From: Woeseiaceae bacterium
GTDB lineage: Bacteria; Pseudomonadota; Gammaproteobacteria; Steroidobacterales; Woeseiaceae
DNA: 64,000 nt
Assembly: GCA_021773095.1 (NCBI GenBank)
Contig: JAJFKR010000002.1
Span: 45,677 to 109,676 of the forward strand
Direction: 5' to 3'
In this document: positions 35,069-47,265 of the stretch, piece after piece
Layout of the letters: every line of letters starts with the position of its first letter
How positions within the stretch are numbered: position 1 is the first letter of the stretch
The notes under the pieces: model-generated
What the model saw: only the letters and a program-made list of their open reading frames with translations
The model's database searches: none
Told to the model about the DNA's origin: nothing
Made by a program: the position numbers and the translations under genes

Positions 35069-35596
35069 GTGGCCGACGAAGACAGTGAAGCATTTCGAAA
35101 AGCGATGTCCGGAGCAAAACCGCTAAAGACTGACGATCGCGTACCTGTCACGAATCCGAAACCCAAACCCAGAGCGAGATTCAGGCGTGCTGATGAATCC
35201 GCCGCGCTGGCCGAAAGCCTCGAAGACGATATCGACACCATCGAGCAGCACTCCGGCGGCGCCCTGCGCTTTCATCGACAACATGTCGGTCGTCGCACCC
35301 TGCGCAAGTTAGCCCGCGGTGGCTACAGCGTACAGGCGGAAATCGACCTGCACGGTATGACGCTCGCCGAAGCCAGGCCCCGGTTGCGCGACTTTATTCA
35401 ATACAGCGCCGAACAGGATCGCCTTTGTGTTCGCGTCGTTCATGGCAAGGGGCTCGGCTCAGGCGAGCGCGGACCCGTGCTGAAGAGCGCCGTCAATGCC
35501 TGGCTGAGGCGGTGGCCAAATGTAATCGCTTTTGTCTCAACACGGCAGGTCGATGGCGGAACGGGCGCCGTGTATGTCTTGTTACAGCGCGAGTAG
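35069..35596 (+). CDS. Smr-domain protein (SmrA/SmrB-like)
   Basis: About 175 residues. An N-terminal disordered part (FRKAMSGAKPL) precedes a C-terminal Smr domain with EIDLHGMTLAEARPRLRDF and RVVHGKGLGSGERGPVLKSAV. These are the DLHG and HGKG motifs of MutS2-type nucleases; SmrB cleaves mRNA in collided ribosomes. GTG 35069 is chosen: AAGG lies 8-9 bases upstream and a TATACT (35025-35030) suggests transcription starts near 35037. An ATG at 35033 would otherwise be possible. It is divergent from surE. Confidence 0.85.
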   Translation: MADEDSEAFRKAMSGAKPLKTDDRVPVTNPKPKPRARFRRADESAALAESLEDDIDTIEQHSGGALRFHRQHVGRRTLRKLARGGYSVQAEIDLHGMTLAEARPRLRDFIQYSAEQDRLCVRVVHGKGLGSGERGPVLKSAVNAWLRRWPNVIAFVSTRQVDGGTGAVYVLLQRE

Positions 35597-35646
35597 CCGG
35601 CCTGCGGCAAGCCACGATTGCACTCGACATTTGACAGTCTTATCGT

Positions 35647-35665
35647 CCCTCCGGGAACAGGAGGG
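35647..35665 (+). promoter_or_regulatory. Hairpin enclosing the cytochrome Shine-Dalgarno
   Basis: CCCTCC (35647-35652) is complementary to GGAGGG (35660-35665) across a 7-base loop. GGAGGG is the ribosome-binding site, 6 bases before ATG 35672. A closed stem would hide the site, which may set a low or conditional translation rate. Confidence 0.4.
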
Positions 35666-35671
35666 CTGATC

Positions 35672-36070
35672 ATGGCATCTGATAAATTGTATAGAATTAG
35701 TTTCTTCGCACTTTTTTTCGTGCTTTGTGGCTGCGAGCGTCAAATAAGTTTCGCCGATGACGTCCAGCCAATCTTTCTCGCTAGTTGTGTCGAGTGCCAC
35801 GACAATTCCGCCGAAGGATATGCTGCCAGCGGCTTCAGTCTGAGCGACTATGAAAGCGTCATGAAAGGAACCAAATTCGGTCCGGTCGTTATAGCCAGTA
35901 GCAGCATTTCCAGCACTCTGTACCTGACGATAGCAGGCAAGACGAGTCCGGAAATCCATATGCCGCCCCACCACGACAGCGCGCTGGCCGCCGGTCGCGG
36001 AACTCCATTATCACAACACCAGATCGAGGTCATTCAAAAGTGGATCGATCAGGGCGCACAGAATAACTAG
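35672..36070 (+). CDS. Small c-type cytochrome-domain lipoprotein
   Basis: A 132-residue exported protein. Residues 1-22 form a signal with a possible lipobox (LCGC). The mature part has one haem-binding CVECH near residue 37 and the PIFLASCVECHD ... SPEIHMPPH ... WIDQGA pattern of planctomycete-type cytochrome c domains (PSCyt1-like), with Met in MPP as the likely distal ligand. No partner oxidoreductase is adjacent, so an electron-transfer path cannot be named. The upstream Smr gene ends 75 bases before. Confidence 0.8.
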   Translation: MASDKLYRISFFALFFVLCGCERQISFADDVQPIFLASCVECHDNSAEGYAASGFSLSDYESVMKGTKFGPVVIASSSISSTLYLTIAGKTSPEIHMPPHHDSALAAGRGTPLSQHQIEVIQKWIDQGAQNN

Positions 36071-36168
36071 TCGTGTTCGTCTACGCCCGATAAAGAGCTT
36101 CTCAGAGAGCTATCATCCGTATAGGCTGATCAATTGAATGACTCGTTCTCTGGAGCGAACCCGATACC

Positions 36169-37329
36169 ATGACCCTGATAAGTCCCGGCAACGATTTCGC
36201 CCTGATTGCTGCGCTGTTCGTCATCGCTGGTGCGGGCTTTCTGGGCGAGAAGACTCGGCTCGGTGCACACCTGACCGGCGCTGTGATCGTGATATTGCTG
36301 TCAATTGCGGCTGCAAACCTGCGACTGATCCCGCACTCCGCACCGGCCTACGATTTCGTGTTTAGCTATTTCGTGCCGGTGCTAATTCCGCTGTTCCTCT
36401 TCAAGGCAAATCTCCGGCACATGCTGTTCGAGACGACCCGCATGACAATCGCATTCCTGGTCGCGAGTGTTGGCACAATCGTCGGCGTGCTTATTGCGGT
36501 GGGCTTACTGGATTTCAATTCACTCGCGCCTGCGGCCGATATTGATCCCGCGATGCGCGAGGCCGGTATCGCGGGCCTGTTTGCGTCGACCTACATTGGC
36601 GGCTCTGTCAATTACGCCGCCCTTGGTGAGATCACCGGCCTGCGCACTGATGCCTCGTTCTTTTCCGCTGCCACTGCGACCGATAACCTGTTCAGCGCTG
36701 TATTCCTGAGCGTTCTCGCTCTGCTGCCCGGCTGGCAGTGGCTCGCACGACGATTTGCCCCTCACGAGCACGGCGAAAAACAGGTCGAGAAAGACACGCC
36801 CGAACGTATCACTTCGACCAGTCTGACTTTAGCCGTTGCGGCTGCGATCAGTTTCGTCGCGATCGGCGATGCCATTACCAGCGCCCTCGACATGCCAAGT
36901 CTTCGTTACGCGATCATTACGACTTTAGTACTTGTCGTCGCAACCGCCTTCCCGCGCTGGATGGAACGCTTGCAAGGCGGCTTCGAGCTTGGGGTTGCCC
37001 TCGCGTTCGTTTTCTTTGCTGCGATCGCGGCCGGCGCCAATCTCGTTGCCATGGTGAACATAGCTCCCCTACTCATCGTCGTCGTCGTGATTCTGCTCGG
37101 CGTCCATTTATTCGTGCTGCTCAGTGTTGGCCGGCTGTTTCGGCTAACTCTCCCCGAGCTGATCATAGCCTCAAATGCAGCCGTTCTCGGCGCGACCACG
37201 GCACCCGCGCTAGCCGCTGCGCGCGGTTGGCATGATCTGGTCACGCCGGGTGTTTTGGTTGGCGTACTCGGCTACGCGTTGGGAACCTTCGCCGGCACTG
37301 CGATTTTTCATCTCTGGCCGTTGTTCTAG
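36169..37329 (+). CDS. DUF819-family integral membrane protein
   Basis: A 386-residue protein with about ten hydrophobic helices. FVPVLIPLFLFKANLRHM and AGLFASTYIGGSVNYAALGEITGL near the middle are typical of DUF819 (YjcL-like) proteins, which have a two-repeat fold like ion-coupled transporters. The substrate is unknown. The short periplasmic or cytoplasmic loop between halves (EHGEKQVEKDTPERITS) is charged. It is the last plus-strand gene before the convergent NERD gene. Confidence 0.8.
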   Translation: MTLISPGNDFALIAALFVIAGAGFLGEKTRLGAHLTGAVIVILLSIAAANLRLIPHSAPAYDFVFSYFVPVLIPLFLFKANLRHMLFETTRMTIAFLVASVGTIVGVLIAVGLLDFNSLAPAADIDPAMREAGIAGLFASTYIGGSVNYAALGEITGLRTDASFFSAATATDNLFSAVFLSVLALLPGWQWLARRFAPHEHGEKQVEKDTPERITSTSLTLAVAAAISFVAIGDAITSALDMPSLRYAIITTLVLVVATAFPRWMERLQGGFELGVALAFVFFAAIAAGANLVAMVNIAPLLIVVVVILLGVHLFVLLSVGRLFRLTLPELIIASNAAVLGATTAPALAAARGWHDLVTPGVLVGVLGYALGTFAGTAIFHLWPLF

Positions 37330-37417
37330 GGACCCGAGAAGCAGTCGTTCAATCTGCGTGGAAAACCATTCTGTTAAGGACTGGAATCGGCCATTCGCAA
37401 ATCAGGAAGCCGATGGC

Positions 37418-38155
37418 TTAGGAAGCACTTCCGTGTCTCCGCTCGAGGCTCCGGACGTGCTCAATGTCCGTCTCTCCACTAATAGCGAACCGCTCTGTTT
37501 CGAGCCGTCCGACGCATGATTGAAGTTGGTTAGGAGATATGACCTCGTCAATTTGGCCACGCAGGTAGTCCACCAGCCCAGAGATGTAGAACACCCCAGA
37601 GGGGGTGTCAGTTTTAAACTCCGCTTCGCCAGTGAAAACGACAACTGACTTGATGGCGCCGGGAGGTAAGAAGTGAAGTAGATCTTGTACCGCACGGACG
37701 TGTCGCATGTTCTGGTGAATTGGATTCTGAAATCTGTACTTGACCCTGAACAGGACTTGGGTCCAACTTCTCTGCTTCGCGCTCCCGAATATCCACCCTT
37801 TGTAATCCTTTGTTTCGATAACGAACACACCGAATCTCGAAACCAAGATATGATCGACTTGGGTTGTGCCATCCTTCATTTGAAGCGTGACGTGATTGAT
37901 TAGGTGGTAATCTGGCGGACCAAAATTCTTCAGAACAACGCGAGACACGAGCGCCTCGCCTCGATTCTGAAACACTGTGGTGTGATAGGCACGTGTACGG
38001 CCCAAGACATAACCAAACACAATTGCGCCGCCGAGAAGACTAATGAGAACGATCCAGTCGTCTTGTCTCAAGCTTAGGAAGAATTGCAAAAGCGGTTGAA
38101 TCACCGTGTCGTGAAACAGAGCTGAAACCTTCTGCGCTAGGTCTTCTAAGTCCAC
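37418..38155 (-). CDS. NERD-domain (nuclease-related) membrane protein
   Basis: A 245-residue protein. A membrane helix at about 34-52 (IVLISLLGGAIVFGYVLG) is followed by a NERD domain with TTQVDHILVSRFGVFVIETKDYKGWIFG. The D...ExK residues are those of PD-(D/E)xK-like nucleases, and all are present. The GTG start has AGGTGG 5 bases upstream. Over 37681-37920 I count 114 G+C in 240 (47.5%), below the neighbours, suggesting transfer. It is downstream of the HNH gene on the same strand. The function (anchored nuclease, defence or DNA uptake) is open. Confidence 0.8.
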   Translation of the reverse strand: MDLEDLAQKVSALFHDTVIQPLLQFFLSLRQDDWIVLISLLGGAIVFGYVLGRTRAYHTTVFQNRGEALVSRVVLKNFGPPDYHLINHVTLQMKDGTTQVDHILVSRFGVFVIETKDYKGWIFGSAKQRSWTQVLFRVKYRFQNPIHQNMRHVRAVQDLLHFLPPGAIKSVVVFTGEAEFKTDTPSGVFYISGLVDYLRGQIDEVISPNQLQSCVGRLETERFAISGETDIEHVRSLERRHGSAS

Positions 38156-38201
38156 CGTGCCACCTAACCAGCCTCGAGCTTCCGAATTAACAGCGTATCA
38201 C

Positions 38202-38330
38202 TTGCCAAAGGCGATATGCTGCATACGTCCGCTTTGGGTCCAGGCCGTGATCAAGCCTAACCCGCGAACTGCGGCGACCAACTGCTACTCGGACGTTCAG
38301 GATCTCAAAGAACGTGGTCTGATTGGCTAG
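38202..38330 (+). pseudogene. Possible remnant of a winged-helix protein tail
   Basis: In the 177-base gap between the NERD and HNH genes, a plus-strand frame ends with NPRTAATNCYSDVQDLKERG then LIG and a stop at 38330. The R-T-A-x(n)-DLxERGLI pattern is like the helix-turn-helix at the C-terminus of Fic-type proteins (TA-x-x-DL-x-x-x-GIL). There is no start or upstream domain. Similarity is by eye and weak; the fragment may be chance. Confidence 0.25.
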
Positions 38331-38332
38331 CG

Positions 38333-39571
38333 TTAATGCCAATAAACCGGTGGCGCCGGCTCCGAGACGAAAGTTTTCACCCCGGTCAACAATCCCCCCG
38401 CTGGGGGATTGTTGAGCAGCTCGGAAAGGTTTTCATCGTCATCATCGATGGTGTCTTTTGTGCTGTAACCGCAAGCCGGGACGGCCCGTCCGTCCGGCCG
38501 TTTGAAGAACCATTTATCCTGGTAGTCACGCTCGATCGTAAATCCACCCTCGTGAATGAGTTTATGATGCTGTGAACACAACAACATCAGGTTATCGAGG
38601 CTTGTCTCACCACCGGCCGACCAGTGCTGAATATGATGTGCATCAACAAAGCGCGTGTGGTGGCAACCTGGAAATGAGCAGCCTTTGTCCCGGGCCATGA
38701 GGGCGCGTTTGATGGCCCTCGGCACGGTGCGGGTCTTGCGACCGATATTCAACGGCTCACCGCTTTCGTTTTCACCAATAACAACCGTTTGACCGTCACA
38801 GCAGAGTCGTTTGACACTTTCAATGGGGAGGCTTGAACGACCATCTCCGTTGGCGAGTGCGGACTGATCGACGTGAATCGTTACTAAGTAGTCATCGGAA
38901 GTATTGCGGACATTCTCTTGGTTGCCCGACAGATACGAACTCGCCATCGATACCAGTGCATCGGCCTGTCGGGCCGACCAGGACTCATCGACAAACTCAA
39001 CGCCTGGCGTGGAATCATCGCGTGCCTTGTCGATGGCTTTTGCTACCAGCTCGCCGGTCTCCATCGGAAGTTCGATCGTAATGCTCATCGTTCCCCGTTC
39101 AGCATTCCGGTTCACTCGCAGTGATCGGTTAGCAAAAGCCCGCTGCGCGCCATCGAGTGACTCCACCGTTCCACAACGCAATTCCCGGCAACGCTCTTCA
39201 ACACGAGCCGTCGTTGTCTTTAAAGCAAACGACAAGAGATCCGCTTCATTGTGACTACCAGCCACACGTGTCATCGCCCGCACTTTCGAGTACGACAGGG
39301 CACCCGATGAAAAAGCAGCCGTAATTTCTGGCAGCGTCTTCATCGCATGCGCCACGCGCACTTTCTCCCGTGAAGCGTTCATCGAGAAATCGCAACGATA
39401 GTGCAGCCACTCGGCACAATTACCAAGGCCCCATTTCAGCCAGCCGGCGCGTTCGTCGAACTCGCGAATGAGCACGAGCAACTCGTAAGTCTCAGCATTG
39501 ATGCGAGCTGAAAGGTTAACGATGGCCCGGTCGAGATCATCGATTGGAAGGAGGTTATTTGCAGGTTTCAT
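38333..39571 (-). CDS. DUF222 / 13E12-type HNH endonuclease-like protein
   Basis: A 412-residue protein. The N-terminal DUF222 domain (about 10-235) includes RAGWLKWGLGNCAEWLHYRC and LSYSKVRAMTRVA. A C-terminal HNH domain has CSFPGCHHTRFVDAHHIQHW, then NLMLLCSQHHKLIHEGGF. This is the 13E12 repeat-family architecture, common in actinobacteria and mobile in some genomes. ATG 39571 is preceded by AGGAAG at good spacing; an in-frame ATG at 39631 would lie across the promoter. It has its own sigma-70-like promoter and ends with a 12-bp palindrome in its last codons. Confidence 0.9.
   Translation of the reverse strand: MKPANNLLPIDDLDRAIVNLSARINAETYELLVLIREFDERAGWLKWGLGNCAEWLHYRCDFSMNASREKVRVAHAMKTLPEITAAFSSGALSYSKVRAMTRVAGSHNEADLLSFALKTTTARVEERCRELRCGTVESLDGAQRAFANRSLRVNRNAERGTMSITIELPMETGELVAKAIDKARDDSTPGVEFVDESWSARQADALVSMASSYLSGNQENVRNTSDDYLVTIHVDQSALANGDGRSSLPIESVKRLCCDGQTVVIGENESGEPLNIGRKTRTVPRAIKRALMARDKGCSFPGCHHTRFVDAHHIQHWSAGGETSLDNLMLLCSQHHKLIHEGGFTIERDYQDKWFFKRPDGRAVPACGYSTKDTIDDDDENLSELLNNPPAGGLLTGVKTFVSEPAPPVYWH
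38387..38414. repeat. Perfect 12-bp inverted repeat in the 3' coding end of the HNH gene
   Basis: CAACAATCCCCC (38387-38398), CGCT, GGGGGATTGTTG (38403-38414). It encodes the LNNPPAG part of the C-terminus. It has no following T run, so it is not a typical terminator. Role unknown. Confidence 0.6.
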
Positions 39572-39602
39572 GGCACTTCCTTGTGGAGGAATGAGACCTG
39601 TA

Positions 39603-39631
39603 ATTATATACGAAATTAAGTCAATAATCAA
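39603..39631 (-). promoter_or_regulatory. Sigma-70-type promoter of the HNH gene
   Basis: On the minus strand TTGATT (39631-39626), a 17-base spacer, then TATAAT (39608-39603), a perfect -10. It lies in an AT-rich patch (about 39600-39650) unusual for this window. Transcription would start near 39596, about 25 bases before ATG 39571. Confidence 0.7.
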
Positions 39632-39663
39632 TTATAAATCAATGACTTAACCATCCACATACC

Positions 39664-40662
39664 TCATCCCAAACCACGTTTTTGAACGACGCTCGCAACC
39701 TCACGCAGCACCAATGTCGCGTAAGCACCGCGAGTCAGACCAAACGTCAGCGTCAACGCATCGTCTTCGAGTTCCCACTGCAAATCCACGACCTTAAGCC
39801 TCAGACTTCTTCGCATAGGCTGCACCCTTGCTTTGTCGAGCGCTCGTAACCAATTGTCATGACCCGGCGGCGCCGCTTCCGCAGCAGCACCATCGCCCCA
39901 CAACAACGCGGTCGGATGAATATCCAGCCGGGCACAGCGCTCTCGTATCTCATCATCCACGTCTTCGACATCAAACACGCTGCCAGAACCATCCAGATTG
40001 GCAACATCGCCAGTAATAAACTCATTCCAGGAATTATCAGCCACACGGGCGGCAAGCAGCTCATTGAACAGGTAAGAACGTGCACTCGATATCGCAAAAC
40101 TGCGTTTGTGCCGGGGAAGCCGCTTGCCCGCAGCCCAACTGTTTGCCAGCTCAACATTAGCGCCGCCGCGACCGAAACGTTGTTCGCCAAAATAGTTTGG
40201 AACGCCCTCTTGCGCGATTGTCTGCAGGCGTTCGCTCACCTGATCCGGTTCTGCGATTGCCCCGCGTAGCACGATTCGAAAGCGATTACTACGATGTGCA
40301 CCGCGCCGCAATTTTCGAGCATTCCGATTCACCTCCAGAATACTGACACCGTCGACATCAAGCGCGGCCCAATCCGGCTGATTCCACCTCGGAACGCTGA
40401 ACCACTGGCGAGTTACAGCATGTCGGTCCTTAAGCCCCGAATAACCGACGTCTTTCGCCGGCACATCGGCAAAACCAGCCAGTTGCCGAGCCAGCCACTC
40501 CGTGTTGGTACCGGTCTTCTCGACATACAGGTAATCATGCTCACCATCACCCGAGAGCTCGAAGCCGAGCTCCTCGGTAACATCGAATTCAGCAGGCGTC
40601 GTTCGGATGCTTGCAGCAAATAACGGCGACCCGTGCGCGCGGGCCCAGGCTGGCAAGGACAT
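39664..40662 (-). CDS. truD: tRNA pseudouridine(13) synthase TruD
   Basis: A 332-residue pseudouridine synthase for U13 of tRNA-Glu. The signature GYSGLKDRHAVTRQWFS contains the catalytic Asp, and FGEQRFGRGG and FELSGDGEHDYLYVEK are conserved. It begins 11 bases after the ftsB stop. In most gammaproteobacteria ispD and ispF sit between ftsB and truD; here they are absent. Confidence 0.95.
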   Translation of the reverse strand: MSLPAWARAHGSPLFAASIRTTPAEFDVTEELGFELSGDGEHDYLYVEKTGTNTEWLARQLAGFADVPAKDVGYSGLKDRHAVTRQWFSVPRWNQPDWAALDVDGVSILEVNRNARKLRRGAHRSNRFRIVLRGAIAEPDQVSERLQTIAQEGVPNYFGEQRFGRGGANVELANSWAAGKRLPRHKRSFAISSARSYLFNELLAARVADNSWNEFITGDVANLDGSGSVFDVEDVDDEIRERCARLDIHPTALLWGDGAAAEAAPPGHDNWLRALDKARVQPMRRSLRLKVVDLQWELEDDALTLTFGLTRGAYATLVLREVASVVQKRGLG

Positions 40663-40673
40663 GGGGGAGTCAG

Positions 40674-40970
40674 TTACCCGGTCGTGTTGGCGACCGGCAC
40701 AACCTGGTAAAACGTCTCGCTTTCGCCAATCATGCCAAGATCGGTACGCGCGCGCTCTTCAGCCGCATCCGCGCCTTGCTTGAGATTGATCACCTCGGCA
40801 TCCAGCGAAGCGTTGCGCTCACGCAGGGAATCATTGAGGGCGACCTGATCGGCAACCGCCGCACGTAATTTAAGAGTCTTTCGATAGCCGTCGTCGGAAA
40901 GCCAGAGTTCGGCCTGAAGACCGAGCCCCGCGATCGCAAGTACTACCAATAGCCCGCGTGAACTGAACAA
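40674..40970 (-). CDS. ftsB: Cell division protein FtsB
   Basis: A 98-residue bitopic divisome protein: membrane helix at about 5-22 (RGLLVVLAIAGLGLQAELWL), then a coiled coil (LRAAVADQVALNDSLRERNASLDAEVINLKQG). It forms the FtsQLB complex that activates septal peptidoglycan synthesis. The start is TTG 40970. It follows eno by 4 bases, as in E. coli. Confidence 0.9.
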   Translation of the reverse strand: MFSSRGLLVVLAIAGLGLQAELWLSDDGYRKTLKLRAAVADQVALNDSLRERNASLDAEVINLKQGADAAEERARTDLGMIGESETFYQVVPVANTTG

Positions 40971-40974
40971 ACGC

Positions 40975-44791
<3,817 letters not shown>

Positions 44792-44839
44792 TTAAGGCTC
44801 TTTGCCATAGTTCAACGATTGGCTATGAGCGAGAAACAA

Positions 44840-44882
44840 GAAAGGGCTGGAGCAAAAGCAGGATGCTTTCTTCCAACCCTTC
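44840..44882 (-). promoter_or_regulatory. Hairpin in the tilS-pyrG intergenic region
   Basis: The minus-strand transcript has a stem of about ten pairs (AAGGGTTGGA with TCCAGCCCTT, one G-U) enclosing a second stem AAAGC/GCTTT. No T run follows, so it is not a classic terminator. It may be a processing or attenuation structure in the pyrG leader. The rest of this 180-base gap (44777-44956) shows no ORF or clear promoter. Confidence 0.35.
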
Positions 44883-44956
44883 GAATTTCGCGCCGTCGTT
44901 GGACTAGAGACGGTGTTAAACGTTATCAGGCGGCCTTCTTTTTTGCAATGAGGACG

Positions 44957-46279
44957 TCAATGCAATGCGGGACGCCCGCTCCAGCGCACAGCAACTCCTG
45001 GTTTGGCTACCGCATCCTCGGCCAGCCAGAGATCGCCAACCGCAACCAGCCGCTCGCCGGAATAAAGCAGCGGCAGTCGATCGCGCATCCAGGGCACCAC
45101 ACCTGCTTCTTGAAGTAATTTCTTCAGTTTGCGCGTATGTGATTGACCTTGTGGCTGAATTTCCTCCCCGCCGACCCGCGGCCTGACTGTTAGCCCATCG
45201 CCAAACAGCTGCGCTGCGATACCAATATCAGCACCTGGTTCGAAGCGTAGAGTGCCGAGCCCAGTTCCCAATTCAAGTTTTTCACCGGATACAGGTACTG
45301 ATGCAACAACCTCGGCCAGCGTCTCCGGCAACAGATAGAGACCGTTGCGATAGCGGCGAACGGACGCGCCCGGCCAACTCACGAGTGGCTGCGCATCCAC
45401 ACGCGCCGAAATCACTTCTTTCAGAACGCGATCCAGCTGCAAGGTGGTCGGCGTCGAGAGTCCACAGTCCCGTAGCGCATAGCGGATGACATTGCGCCGC
45501 CGTGCCGCCGACAGTCCCGACAGTCCGTCGATCGGCAATCGCTCCGAGCGTGAGCCGATAGACTCAAGATCAATAGCGGCAAGCTCGACGAGCAACTGCG
45601 ATGCTTCGCCTGCATGGCCGGCACTTCTTTGCAAGCGTGCCGCGATATCCGGCCAGCGCGACTTAAGCCGTGGCAGGACTTCATGTCGCAGAAAATTTCG
45701 ATCAAAGCGGCGATCCGTATTCGACGGATCTTCCACCCATTCAAGGCCCCGGTCAGTCGCGTACTGCAGAATATTGGCGCGATCGACGTTAAGCATGGGG
45801 CGTACCAGCCATCCGGGACCGAAACGTCGGATCTCGCCGATGCCCGCGACGCCGGCCGGGCCACTACCGCGAATCAGGTTTAGTAACAGGGTTTCCGCCT
45901 GATCTTCGCGATGATGTGCGCTTAGCAACCAGTCGTTGCTACTTAATTGTGCATGCAGCGCAGAATATCGCGCATCTCTGGCCGATGCCTCAGGGCCCTT
46001 TCCGGACTCGAGCTGCACGTTGACCCGCAGCGACCGGAAATCGATATTAAGTGCTGTGGCCGTTCGCGCGCAATGCTCACTCCAGTCGGCCGAATCCGAC
46101 TGCATTTGATGATCGACATGGATAGCCAGCACGGGTACTCCGGAATTTTGAGAAAGCGCGTGCGCAAGCACCGTCGAATCCAGGCCACCGCTGAATGCAA
46201 TGACATATCGAGCGGGTTTGCCCGCCTCGACTTCCAGTGCTGCAAGGTGTTCCGCGAGAATCGCGGGACTAAAGGTCAC
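44957..46279 (-). CDS. tilS: tRNA(Ile)-lysidine synthase TilS
   Basis: A 440-residue PP-loop ATPase that converts C34 of tRNA-Ile(CAU) to lysidine. The ATP-binding SGGLDS is at residues 30-35, with [19 protein letters not shown] next. C-terminal substrate-binding domains follow, ending [23 protein letters not shown]. The GTG start overlaps the accA stop. Confidence 0.95.
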   Translation of the reverse strand: MTFSPAILAEHLAALEVEAGKPARYVIAFSGGLDSTVLAHALSQNSGVPVLAIHVDHQMQSDSADWSEHCARTATALNIDFRSLRVNVQLESGKGPEASARDARYSALHAQLSSNDWLLSAHHREDQAETLLLNLIRGSGPAGVAGIGEIRRFGPGWLVRPMLNVDRANILQYATDRGLEWVEDPSNTDRRFDRNFLRHEVLPRLKSRWPDIAARLQRSAGHAGEASQLLVELAAIDLESIGSRSERLPIDGLSGLSAARRRNVIRYALRDCGLSTPTTLQLDRVLKEVISARVDAQPLVSWPGASVRRYRNGLYLLPETLAEVVASVPVSGEKLELGTGLGTLRFEPGADIGIAAQLFGDGLTVRPRVGGEEIQPQGQSHTRKLKKLLQEAGVVPWMRDRLPLLYSGERLVAVGDLWLAEDAVAKPGVAVRWSGRPALH

Positions 46280-47235
46280 GCTTCTTTGAACTGACCGAAG
46301 CTCGCGAGCCTAAGCTGCCGCATCTCAAGCAACTGCTCGGTCGACAGCTGGGCCAACTCTTCCAGGCTGCTCAACAAGGCGTTGCGAATCACTTCTGCCA
46401 TTGCTTTGGGATTGCGGTGAGCACCGCCCAGCGGTTCGGCCAGTACCTCGTCCACCAGCCCGAAATCATTCAGGCTTGACGCGGTAATTCGCATGGCCTC
46501 GGCCGCATCTTCCGCTTTTTCCGCACTCTTCCACAAAATGGACGCGCAACCCTCTGGTGAGATTACGGAATAGATGCTGTATTCCAGCATTAATAATTTG
46601 TCACCAACGCCGATCGCCAACGCACCGCCCGATCCACCCTCGCCAATGACGACGCTGATGATGGGTGTTTTAAGACCCGCCATCATGTACAAACTGTACG
46701 CGATCGCTTCACTTTGACCGCGCTCTTCTGCACCAACGCCCGGATAGGCACCCGGTGTATCAATAAACGTGACAACCGGTATGGAGAATTTTTCTGCCAT
46801 ACGCATCAGACGCTGCGCTTTGCGATAGCCTTCTGGCTTGGGCATGCCGTAATTGCGGCGGACACGCTCTTTGGTATCGCGACCTTTTTGATGACCAATG
46901 AACATTACCGCTCGACCATCGATGCGGCCAATGCCGCCGACAATTGCTGGGTCGTCAGCGTACATGCGATCCCCGTGCAATTCCTGGAAATCCGGCGCGA
47001 TCATATCCAGGTAATCCTGTGTATAAGGTCGGGACTCATGTCGTGCAACACGGGCCACCTGCCAGGGTGAAAGCTTGGAGAAAATGCTTTTCGTGAGCGA
47101 CTCGCTTTTCTCTTTCAGGCGCAGAACTTCATCGTTGATATTGATCTCGGAATCATCACCGACATAGCGCAACTCATCGATTTTCGCTTCCAGCTCGGCG
47201 ATAGGCTGCTCAAAATCCAGAAATTTCAAATCCAT
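46276..47235 (-). CDS. accA: Acetyl-CoA carboxylase carboxyltransferase subunit alpha
   Basis: A 319-residue subunit, identical in length to E. coli AccA, forming the carboxyltransferase with AccD to make malonyl-Co[18 protein letters not shown] opens the protein, and [15 protein letters not shown] and [12 protein letters not shown] are signature segments. It lies between dnaE (30 bases) and tilS. Confidence 0.98.
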   Translation of the reverse strand: MDLKFLDFEQPIAELEAKIDELRYVGDDSEININDEVLRLKEKSESLTKSIFSKLSPWQVARVARHESRPYTQDYLDMIAPDFQELHGDRMYADDPAIVGGIGRIDGRAVMFIGHQKGRDTKERVRRNYGMPKPEGYRKAQRLMRMAEKFSIPVVTFIDTPGAYPGVGAEERGQSEAIAYSLYMMAGLKTPIISVVIGEGGSGGALAIGVGDKLLMLEYSIYSVISPEGCASILWKSAEKAEDAAEAMRITASSLNDFGLVDEVLAEPLGGAHRNPKAMAEVIRNALLSSLEELAQLSTEQLLEMRQLRLASFGQFKEA

Positions 47236-47265
47236 AAGGAATCGCGGCCTTTGGCCACTCCTGCG

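Noticed and set aside
44925..44960. Frame after tilS ending in ALIAKKKAA-like codons, suggesting a frameshifted TilS tail
   Set aside because: The TilS C-terminus already ends as expected; the fragment is too short to interpret.
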